Assembly: GCA_016933315.1 (NCBI GenBank)
Contig: JAFGBE010000014.1
Location: 1-12,548, forward strand
Direction of reading: 5' to 3'
Source of the DNA: Candidatus Auribacterota bacterium
GTDB taxonomy: Bacteria; Auribacterota; UBA6266
Length of the DNA stretch: 12,548 nucleotides
Shown here: positions 6,912 through 12,548 of the stretch, piece by piece
How the letters are laid out: every line of letters begins with the position of its first letter
Numbering within the stretch: the first letter of the stretch is position 1
The notes under the pieces: model-generated
The model's input: only the letters and a program-made list of their open reading frames with translations
Databases searched by the model: none
Told to the model about the DNA's origin: nothing
Made by a program: the position numbers and the translations under genes

Positions 6912-8352
6912 CGCGGGCATAATATGGGAATGCCGTGACCCTGAAATCGGGAATATTCCGGATGACCTGAAGGCCTTTGCCGGTTTCGAGCTGGTCAATA
7001 AGTCGGATGCAAGGATATTGCTCAGGGGGCTGTTAGGAGGAAAGCAGTGTTATGTAAAATTATATTTGAATCCGACAGTTATCGACTTTTTAAGGTATTG
7101 TTTTAAAAAGAACAAGTCTTTAAAGGAATATGAAAATGGTGTTTTGCTTTCCAAAAAAGGCATAAGGGTTCCCCGTTCTCTGGCGGCCGGGACTTTCTCC
7201 TCCCGGGATATGAAAGACGGCGGCATTTTTATATCCGAGGAAGTTGCAGGGGCCCGGACACTCTCAGAAGAAATCAGGAAAGCCCCTGACACTTTAATGG
7301 ATAAATTCTGCGGCTTTGTCAGGGAATTGCATAAAAAGGGAATATACCAGGCCGATTTTCACCTGGATAACATCCTTGTTTCCGGAGCTCAGATGTATTT
7401 GATAGATGTCCAGAGGGTAAAATGCTTTGATTCCGAGGTTCCGGCCCGGCTAATTTCCAGGAACCTTGCTAATATTAATATGTTTCTGAGAGAAAACCTC
7501 GGCAGGAAGTATCAGCTGATGTTCTTCGAAGGATACTTCGGGGCGGATTTCAGAGTATTTTTCGAAGACATCGAAAGAATGAGCGACGAATACTTTTATA
7601 GATTATGGAAAAGGAGGGATAAAAAAGCCGTAGAGAACAAAGAAAATTATTCGCTGACAAGGGTCAAAGGCATGAAGTGTGTTGCGCTGAAGAAATTCTC
7701 AGAATATGTAGGAGCGGATTTTGTGCCGGACATCGAAAAGCTTTTTGCTGCGGCTGAAGTTATTAAGGACGATATAAAAACTTCCGTCAGAAGGGTGGAT
7801 TACAGGGAGTGCGACCTTGTAATAAAAAGGTATAACAGGACTTCGGTTTTTTCTTTTCCCGGCGTCAAAGCCCTGAATTCATGGAAAGGCTCTGTGGGAT
7901 TGAAAATACGGAAGATATCCACTCCGGAAGCTTTAATGTCGGTGTCAGGGAACGGCGCCGGGTATTTTATAGCCGAAAACAAAAAGGATATTGTCCGGAT
8001 AGACGAATTTTTAAGGCAGGAAGGTCTGTCCCGGGAAGAAAAGAGAAAAGCAATGGAGAATACGGGAAAATTCTTCGCGGATATGCACAACAAGGGTATT
8101 TATCACAGGGATACAAAGCCCGGAAATATATTTATTGAAAGGAAATGCATGGCTGTTTCCATACTTGATACCGATAGGGTGCAATTCTCCAGGGCTCTAA
8201 ACACGCAAAAAAAAGTGAAGAATTTGAAAAGGTTAATTGATAATATAGGTGATACTCTGAAAAGGGAGTATAAAGATATATTTTTAAAAAGTTATTTTGC
8301 CGAAATCAGAAGCCTGCCCGCCCGATATAAGCGGGAGGCCGGGGAAATCTGA
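6904..8352 (+). CDS. Two-domain LPS core kinase-like protein (tandem WaaP/InaA-type kinase domains)
   Basis: This 482-residue protein carries two kinase-like domains of the LPS-core/InaA class, which phosphorylate core heptose or Kdo on the cytoplasmic side. Domain 1 (about 25-225) has Lys52 in YVKLY, Glu75 in KEYENG, a GIRVPRSLA segment, IYQADFHLDNIL with Asp151 and Asn156, and LIDVQRV with Asp168. Domain 2 (about 295-468) repeats the plan: Lys308 in VIKRYN, a STPEAL segment, IYHRDTKPGNIF with Asp403 and Asn408, and ILDTDRV with Asp422. So both keep the ATP lysine, catalytic Asp, Asn and metal Asp. They differ: domain 1 has QAD instead of HRD, and domain 2 has Ser326 where domain 1 has the helix-C glutamate. 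Single-domain proteins are usual. The GTG start overlaps the upstream stop by 8 bases, with a GGGGG run at 6892-6896. The acceptor sugars are unknown. Confidence 0.83.
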   Translation: MNSAGIIWECRDPEIGNIPDDLKAFAGFELVNKSDARILLRGLLGGKQCYVKLYLNPTVIDFLRYCFKKNKSLKEYENGVLLSKKGIRVPRSLAAGTFSSRDMKDGGIFISEEVAGARTLSEEIRKAPDTLMDKFCGFVRELHKKGIYQADFHLDNILVSGAQMYLIDVQRVKCFDSEVPARLISRNLANINMFLRENLGRKYQLMFFEGYFGADFRVFFEDIERMSDEYFYRLWKRRDKKAVENKENYSLTRVKGMKCVALKKFSEYVGADFVPDIEKLFAAAEVIKDDIKTSVRRVDYRECDLVIKRYNRTSVFSFPGVKALNSWKGSVGLKIRKISTPEALMSVSGNGAGYFIAENKKDIVRIDEFLRQEGLSREEKRKAMENTGKFFADMHNKGIYHRDTKPGNIFIERKCMAVSILDTDRVQFSRALNTQKKVKNLKRLIDNIGDTLKREYKDIFLKSYFAEIRSLPARYKREAGEI

Positions 8353-8360
8353 TTTTTGGC

Positions 8361-8365
8361 GGGGG
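8361..8365 (+). promoter_or_regulatory. Ribosome binding site choosing the GTG start of the second GT9 gene
   Basis: The G-run at 8361-8365 is 7 bases ahead of GTG 8373, but only 1 base ahead of the in-frame TTG at 8367. The GTG start also puts the first strand right at the N-terminus, as in WaaC. Confidence 0.5.
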
Positions 8366-8372
8366 TTTGTTT

Positions 8373-9428
8373 GTGAATCCGATAAAAAAAGTTCTTGTGA
8401 TAAAACCCAGTGCTTTGGGGGACGTTATTCAGACAATCCCTGCGGTAAGGGCTATAAAAAGTTTCATACCTGAATCGGAAATATCATGGGTTGTTTCGGA
8501 TAAATTCAGGAAAATTGTTGGGATGGTCGATGTAGTTAACGAGATTTATGATTTCAAAAGAGACAAATGGGGAAACATATTGTTTCTGCCGGTGACATTG
8601 ATTGAGATGATAGCTCTTATAATAAAAATCCGCATGAAAAGATTCGATATCTGTTTCGATTTCCAGGGGTTGTTCAGAAGCGGGCTGATAACCTGGCTCA
8701 GCGGCGCTAAAATCAAGGCCGGGTTTGCGGATGCAAGGGAATTTGCCTCCCTTTGCTACACGCAGAAATGCCGGATACGCCGGGATTCGGTCAATTCGGT
8801 TGAAAGGTATATGGGGCTTGTATCCGAAGTTGCGGGGAAAGATGGAAAACAGGATATCATATACCGCCTTAATGTCCCTCATCCCACCCTGAAACTGGGG
8901 GAAGTTGTGTGGTTTAAACCCGGGACAAAGGGGCCTAAAGTATGTTTTATGCCAGGCTCGCAGTGGCCTTCAAAGAGATGGGATGTGGAAAATTACAGAA
9001 AACTGGTTTTCTTCTTGAGGGATAAGGTTGACGCCCGCATGATAATAACCGGGACAGCGGATGAAGAAGAGATAGGCAACAGAATTGCCTACGGCTGTGA
9101 AAAGGCCGTTAATCTGTGCGGTAAGACAGATATGTTATCTCTTGCGGGGATCCTGTCTTTAAGTGACCTTGTAATAACGAATGACAACGGTGCGATGCAC
9201 CTGGCGGCGGCGCTGGGTAAAAAGATGATATGTTTTTACGGGCCTTCGTCGCCTGAAAGGACAGGGCCTGTAGGGAAAGGCATATTCATATTCAGGTCTA
9301 AACTTCCGTGCGCCCCGTGTTTCAAAAGGAAATGTCCCAAGCTCAAGTGTATGACAGATATCCCTGTTTCTCTTGTTGCTTCCAAGGCGCTTGAGATGCT
9401 GAACATGGAAAACAGGGGTTCTAAGTGA
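8373..9428 (+). CDS. Glycosyltransferase family 9, heptosyltransferase I (WaaC)-like
   Basis: A GT-B enzyme of 351 residues from GTG 8373. WaaC transfers the first heptose from ADP-heptose to Kdo of the inner core. The protein opens directly into VLVIKPSALGDVIQTIPAV (7-25), matching the WaaC start, with Asp17 at the catalytic position. FDFQGLFRSGL followed by AGFADARE is the WaaC-type acceptor-side pattern. The donor half has MPGSQWPSKRWDVENYRKL, with the Lys-Arg of the phosphate site. It then has TNDNGAMHLAAALGKK and FYGPSSPERTGPVGKG, the ADP-heptose signature. A four-cysteine cluster (PCAPCFKRKCPKLKC) lies near the end, as in many family members. It is clearly different from the GT9 enzyme at 1218-2342, so the two probably act on successive positions. 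The gap from the kinase gene is 20 bases. WaaC is the best reading; another core heptosyltransferase is possible. Confidence 0.88.
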   Translation: MNPIKKVLVIKPSALGDVIQTIPAVRAIKSFIPESEISWVVSDKFRKIVGMVDVVNEIYDFKRDKWGNILFLPVTLIEMIALIIKIRMKRFDICFDFQGLFRSGLITWLSGAKIKAGFADAREFASLCYTQKCRIRRDSVNSVERYMGLVSEVAGKDGKQDIIYRLNVPHPTLKLGEVVWFKPGTKGPKVCFMPGSQWPSKRWDVENYRKLVFFLRDKVDARMIITGTADEEEIGNRIAYGCEKAVNLCGKTDMLSLAGILSLSDLVITNDNGAMHLAAALGKKMICFYGPSSPERTGPVGKGIFIFRSKLPCAPCFKRKCPKLKCMTDIPVSLVASKALEMLNMENRGSK

Positions 9429-9465
9429 TAGAATATACTGTTATGATAAAGAAAGGCCGGGAACT

Positions 9466-10458
9466 GTGAAGCGTGTGAAAAAAGAAAAGATATTAAAAGT
9501 TTTGGATAAAATGAAGAAGGCAAAAGTCCTTGTTGTGGGAGATGTGATGCTTGACTGCTTCATCTGGGGTAAAGTTGACAGGATTTCCCCTGAGGCCCCG
9601 GTTCCTGTTGTGGAAGTGGCGAGGGAAAGTTTTATGCCCGGCGGCGCCGCAAATGTCGCAAATAACCTTAGAAGTCTCGATGTAACGAGTTATCTCTGCG
9701 GTGTAATAGGGGATGATTCCAGCGGGAAAAAACTATGCGATATAATGCATTCGCAGAAAATAGATTTAAATGGCCTGAAAGTGCTCTCGGACAGGGATAC
9801 CATCGTAAAGACCAGGGTTATAGCCCATCAGCAGCAGGTTGTAAGGTTTGACAGGGAGCAGACCCATGAGGTTAGGCTTAAGGTGATATCGGATATCCTG
9901 AAATTTGCGGATGAGAACACGAATAATTACGGCGCTATTATCGTTGAAGATTACGGGAAAGGTTTAGTCCGGCAGGAGCTGATCAGCGGTTTAATAAAGA
10001 TTGCCCGCAATAAAGACAAGGTGATTACTTTTGATCCGAAGATAAACAGATTATTCAGCCTTTCAGGCGGAACAGTTATTACCCCCAATCACACGGAAGG
10101 GTTTACATTTGCCGGCATAGATGCCAAAAGAGACGATTTATTGTATGAGGCGGGGAATATACTTCTGGACAAGTTCGGAATCAAGTATGTTTTAATGACG
10201 CTGGGCGAAAAAGGAATGTGTCTGTTTGAAAAAGGAAAGAAACCTTTCCAGATATCGTCCGTGGCGCGTGAAGTGTATGATGTTTCAGGAGCCGGCGATA
10301 CCGTGATATCGGCCCTGACTGCGGCTCTTGCAGTGGGTTCGGATATAAGGACAGCCGCGGTAATAGCGAATTACGCCGCCGGGATTGTGGTAGGTAAATT
10401 AGGCACGGCTACAACAACAATAGAAGAGATAAGATCCGCTGTAATACAGAAGCACTGA
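9466..10458 (+). CDS. hldA: D-glycero-beta-D-manno-heptose-7-phosphate kinase
   Basis: A 330-residue PfkB/ribokinase-family protein matching the kinase half of HldE (RfaE). It phosphorylates D-glycero-D-manno-heptose 7-phosphate at C1, using ATP, in the cytosolic route to ADP-heptose. VLVVGDVMLDCFIWGKVDRI (21-40) runs straight into SPEAPVPVVEV (41-51), then MPGGAANVANNLRSL (57-71), a near-exact HldE signature. DYGKGLV (162-168), TPNHTE (206-211) and DVSGAGDTVISALTAALA (272-289), with catalytic Asp278, complete it. The protein ends after the kinase domain, so the nucleotidyltransferase half is absent and HldC should be encoded elsewhere. The GTG at 9466 has AAAGG at 9452-9456, 9 bases ahead; a second GTG at 9475 is too far from it. 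The 37-base gap before the gene is the largest in the window. Confidence 0.94.
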   Translation: MKRVKKEKILKVLDKMKKAKVLVVGDVMLDCFIWGKVDRISPEAPVPVVEVARESFMPGGAANVANNLRSLDVTSYLCGVIGDDSSGKKLCDIMHSQKIDLNGLKVLSDRDTIVKTRVIAHQQQVVRFDREQTHEVRLKVISDILKFADENTNNYGAIIVEDYGKGLVRQELISGLIKIARNKDKVITFDPKINRLFSLSGGTVITPNHTEGFTFAGIDAKRDDLLYEAGNILLDKFGIKYVLMTLGEKGMCLFEKGKKPFQISSVAREVYDVSGAGDTVISALTAALAVGSDIRTAAVIANYAAGIVVGKLGTATTTIEEIRSAVIQKH

Positions 10459-10476
10459 TCGGGACGACGTACTTAT

Positions 10477-11013
10477 ATGGTTTTAAAAAAAGCTGTTTTT
10501 ATTGACCGGGACGGCACATTGAATCATGATCCCGGGTTTATAAACAGGCCTGAAGATTTCAGTTTCTATGAAGGGGCCGTAAAAGCGCTTAAAGATATCA
10601 GCGCTCTGGGGTTTAAAATCTTCATAGTCACTAATCAGTCGGGACTGGGCAGGGGGTATATTAAGGAAAGTGATTTGGCAAAGGTCCATGACAAGATATA
10701 TGCGGAACTCAAAAAAAACGGCATAGGTATTTCGGATATTCTTGTTTGCCCTCATTTACCGGAGGACAGGTGCCTTTGCCGAAAGCCGTCGCCGTATATG
10801 GTAAAAAACGCTGCCGATAAGCATGAGATTTCACTGCCGGATTCTTTCTTTATAGGAGACCGCGAAAGTGATATAAGAACCGGCAAGAATGCCGGCTGTA
10901 AGACTATTCTGGTCTTGACCGGGAACGGAAGAGAAACACTGAAGAAATGCGGCGTAAAACCAGATTTTGTCGTCGAGGCAATAAAAGACGCAGTAACTAT
11001 TCTAGGAGCTTAA
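10477..11013 (+). CDS. gmhB: D-glycero-D-manno-heptose 1,7-bisphosphate 7-phosphatase
   Basis: A 178-residue HAD-superfamily histidinol-phosphatase-like enzyme. GmhB removes the C7 phosphate from the product of HldA, giving heptose 1-phosphate for ADP transfer. FIDRDGTLNHDPGFI (8-22) holds the nucleophile Asp10 and acid/base Asp12. VTNQSGLGRGY (51-61) is the second HAD motif and also the GmhB/HisB signature. RKPSPYM (102-108) has Lys103, and FIGDRESDI (125-133) has the metal-binding acids at 128 and 132. The zinc loop is CPHLPEDRCLC, with Cys91, His93, Cys99 and Cys101; it is shorter than in E. coli GmhB. It follows hldA by 18 bases, so the two steps are made together. The ribosome site is poor (GGGA at 10461-10464). 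HisB-N is the main alternative, but the hldA neighbour argues for GmhB. Confidence 0.93.
   Translation: MVLKKAVFIDRDGTLNHDPGFINRPEDFSFYEGAVKALKDISALGFKIFIVTNQSGLGRGYIKESDLAKVHDKIYAELKKNGIGISDILVCPHLPEDRCLCRKPSPYMVKNAADKHEISLPDSFFIGDRESDIRTGKNAGCKTILVLTGNGRETLKKCGVKPDFVVEAIKDAVTILGA
11004..11008 (+). promoter_or_regulatory. Ribosome binding site of kdsB, start ambiguous
   Basis: AGGAG at 11004-11008 sits inside the last codons of gmhB. It is 11 bases from an in-frame TTG at 11020 and 17 bases from the ATG at 11026. Neither distance is ideal. The ATG matches the family N-terminus, so I prefer it. Confidence 0.4.
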
Positions 11014-11025
11014 AAGTTATTGTTT

Positions 11026-11754
11026 ATGAAAACTTTGATTGTTATACCCGAGAGATATGAATCGACAAGGTTTCCCGGCAAGCCACTGGTTTTGCTCGGG
11101 GAAAAACCTCTTGTGCTGTGGGCCTGCGAAGCCGCCGAAAAATCAAAGAGCGCGGATGAGGTGATTGTGGCTACGGATGATGCGCGCATTAAGGATGTTG
11201 TGGAACAGGCTGGTTTTACCGCGGTTATGACATCAAAAAAACATGTATCCGGCACCGACAGGGTTTCCGAGGTAGTTTTCAAAAAAGAATGCGATATAGT
11301 TGTCAACCTGCAGGGGGATGAACCGTTTATGAAACCCGAAATAATAGACGCCCTGATAAACAGGTTGTCCGGGGATCATTCTGTCCAGATTGCCACTGCG
11401 GCCGTGGAAATTAGGGATGAAAAAGAAGCTGCAGACACAAACATTGTAAAAGTTGTTGTGGATAAAAATAATTATGCGATGTATTTTTCCAGAAGTATGA
11501 TACCTTTTTACCGGGATATGTCCGCCGATAAGAGGTGGCTGAAGCATCTCGGGATTTATTGTATGAGGAAAAGTTTTCTGGGTGATTTTGTTAAAATGAA
11601 GCATTCAGGGCTGGAAGGTATTGAGAAGCTTGAACAATTGAGAATACTGGAATCGGGAAATGACATCTATGTTGAAAAAGTCGATTACTCGGGTTTAGGA
11701 GTTGATACGCCCGAGGACCTTAAAAAGGCGGAACAATTTATCCTTAACAGGTAA
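11026..11754 (+). CDS. kdsB: 3-deoxy-manno-octulosonate cytidylyltransferase (CMP-Kdo synthetase)
   Basis: This 242-residue cytosolic enzyme couples Kdo to CMP from CTP, making the donor for Kdo transfer to lipid A. It opens LIVIPERYESTRFPGKPL (4-21), the CTP-binding loop, with Glu9 where E. coli has Ala. EVIVATDDARI (45-55), HVSGTDRVSEV (73-83) and VNLQGDEPFM (93-102), with metal Asp98, follow. FSRSMIPFYRD (154-164), HLGIYCMRKSFL (174-185), IEKLEQLRILE (199-209) and GLGVDTPEDL (223-232), with Asp227, complete the family pattern along the whole length. Size matches E. coli KdsB. An alternative TTG start at 11020 would add only Met-Phe. Twelve bases separate it from gmhB and 23 from kdsA. The sugar is called Kdo because kdsA lies next door; an 8-amino-Kdo variant is less likely. 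Confidence 0.95.
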   Translation: MKTLIVIPERYESTRFPGKPLVLLGEKPLVLWACEAAEKSKSADEVIVATDDARIKDVVEQAGFTAVMTSKKHVSGTDRVSEVVFKKECDIVVNLQGDEPFMKPEIIDALINRLSGDHSVQIATAAVEIRDEKEAADTNIVKVVVDKNNYAMYFSRSMIPFYRDMSADKRWLKHLGIYCMRKSFLGDFVKMKHSGLEGIEKLEQLRILESGNDIYVEKVDYSGLGVDTPEDLKKAEQFILNR

Positions 11755-11761
11755 TATTGAA

Positions 11762-11767
11762 GGGGAG
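11762..11767 (+). promoter_or_regulatory. Ribosome binding site choosing the second ATG of kdsA
   Basis: GGGGAG at 11762-11767 is 10 bases ahead of ATG 11778 and only 1 base ahead of the in-frame ATG at 11769. The later ATG is therefore the likelier start; the earlier one would add three residues. Confidence 0.5.
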
Positions 11768-11777
11768 AATGGCCGGC

Positions 11778-12548
11778 ATGAATAATCCTGTTGTTGTGGG
11801 AGGAATTAAGATAGGCGCATCAAATCCTTTGGTTTTGATAGCGGGGCCCTGTGTCATTGAAGACGAGAAGCACTGTCTTGGAATGGCCGGGAAGCTGAGC
11901 AGGATTTCGGAGTCGGAAGGGATTGGGCTCATATTCAAGTCGTCATATGACAAGGCGAACAGGATGAAATTGGAGTCATTCCGTGGCCCCGGGATAAAGA
12001 AAGGGCTTGATATCCTGAAAAAAGTCAAAAAGGAATTCGGCCTGCCGCTTATAACAGATGTTCACCGCGAATCTGAGGTTGATGAAGTGGCGGAGGTTGT
12101 CGATATCATACAGATACCGGCCTTTCTCTGCCGACAGACGGATCTCCTGGTGAAGGCAGCCGGAACAAAGAAGCCACTGAATATAAAAAAGGGACAGTTT
12201 ATAGCCCCGTGGGATATGAGATACATAGTCGGGAAGGCGGAATCAGCCGGAAACAAGAATATAATAGTTACGGAGAGAGGGTATTCTTTCGGTTATAATA
12301 ATCTTGTTTGCGATATAAGAAGCCTTTGCCTTCTTGGTTCAATCGGGGCTCCGGTAGCTCTTGACGTCACACATAGCCTCCAGTTGCCCGGCGGATGTTC
12401 CGGCTCTTCGGGAGGGCAGAGCGAATTTATTGCTCCGTTGGCGCGCGCCGGAGTAGCGTCCGGCTGTGACGCTATATTTATGGAGGTTCACGACAATCCG
12501 TCAAAGGCGCCATGTGACGGGCCTAACATGCTCGACATAAAACTCCTC
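11778..12548 (+). CDS. kdsA: 3-deoxy-8-phosphooctulonate synthase (Kdo-8-phosphate synthase), 3' end beyond the window
   Basis: The frame from ATG 11778 stays open for 257 codons to the right edge, so only about the last 10-20 residues are missing. KdsA condenses phosphoenolpyruvate with arabinose 5-phosphate to give Kdo-8-phosphate. It is a TIM-barrel protein of the DAHP synthase superfamily. Visible signatures are LIAGPCVIEDE (20-30), FKSSYDKANR (53-62), SFRGPG (67-72), ITDVHRESE (92-100), IPAFLCRQTDLL (113-124), IKKGQFIAPWDM (136-147), TERGYSFGYNNLV (165-177), LDVTHSLQLPGG (195-206) and a CDGPNML stretch (246-252). Cys25, His199, Glu236 and Asp247 align with the four metal ligands of the Aquifex enzyme; E. 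coli KdsA has Asn in place of the Cys. A metal-dependent enzyme is therefore predicted. An upstream ATG at 11769 is possible but poorly spaced. Confidence 0.95.
   Translation, partial: MNNPVVVGGIKIGASNPLVLIAGPCVIEDEKHCLGMAGKLSRISESEGIGLIFKSSYDKANRMKLESFRGPGIKKGLDILKKVKKEFGLPLITDVHRESEVDEVAEVVDIIQIPAFLCRQTDLLVKAAGTKKPLNIKKGQFIAPWDMRYIVGKAESAGNKNIIVTERGYSFGYNNLVCDIRSLCLLGSIGAPVALDVTHSLQLPGGCSGSSGGQSEFIAPLARAGVASGCDAIFMEVHDNPSKAPCDGPNMLDIKLL

Noticed and set aside
7881..8138. 85-codon second + frame inside the kinase gene
   Set aside because: The kinase reading frame across this stretch carries the domain 2 motifs, and this alternative has no ribosome site or family resemblance.
9430..9465. Possible promoter before hldA, with TATACT at 9434-9439
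   Set aside because: No -35-like element lies at the right distance, and the gap is only 37 bases within a continuous gene run. The match is plausible by chance.

Overview
This window is one dense block of genes for lipopolysaccharide or surface-polysaccharide synthesis, all on the + strand. Twelve genes fill it: eleven complete or 3'-complete, and one cut by the right edge. There is no gap long enough to hold an independent promoter or terminator. The heptose and Kdo enzymes mean a diderm (Gram-negative type) bacterium that makes an LPS with an inner core. Moderate GC, frequent GTG starts, stacked unrelated glycosyltransferases and an Aquifex-like KdsA suggest a lineage far from Proteobacteria, for example an uncultured candidate phylum such as Omnitrophota. 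That placement is a weak inference.

Layout. Bases 1-169 hold the C-terminus of a WaaE-like family 2 glycosyltransferase. Then come a GT4 enzyme (166-1209), a GT9 heptosyltransferase-like enzyme (1218-2342), two further GT4 enzymes (2339-3433 and 3430-4590), a polyprenyl-phosphate sugar-1-phosphate transferase (about 4571-5968), a GT2 enzyme (5958-6911), a protein with two WaaP/InaA-like kinase domains in tandem (6904-8352) and a WaaC-like GT9 enzyme (about 8373-9428). The last third is precursor supply: hldA (9466-10458), gmhB (10477-11013), kdsB (about 11026-11754) and kdsA (11778 to beyond the right edge).

How they fit together. HldA and GmhB are the phosphorylation and dephosphorylation steps towards ADP-heptose, the donor used by GT9 enzymes. 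KdsA makes Kdo-8-phosphate and KdsB activates Kdo as CMP-Kdo. The GT9 enzymes would add heptose to the inner core, the kinase protein would phosphorylate core sugars, and the GT2/GT4 enzymes would extend the outer core or a polymer. The polyprenyl-phosphate transferase can start a separate lipid-linked glycan. The front two thirds is tightly coupled, with 4-base ATGA overlaps at three junctions and overlaps of 8-20 bases at three more. The precursor genes are separated by about 12-37 bases.

Most of this is recognisable LPS biology. The least ordinary object is the double-kinase protein at 6904-8352. I saw no mobile element, CRISPR array, RNA gene, defence system or clearly undescribed system.
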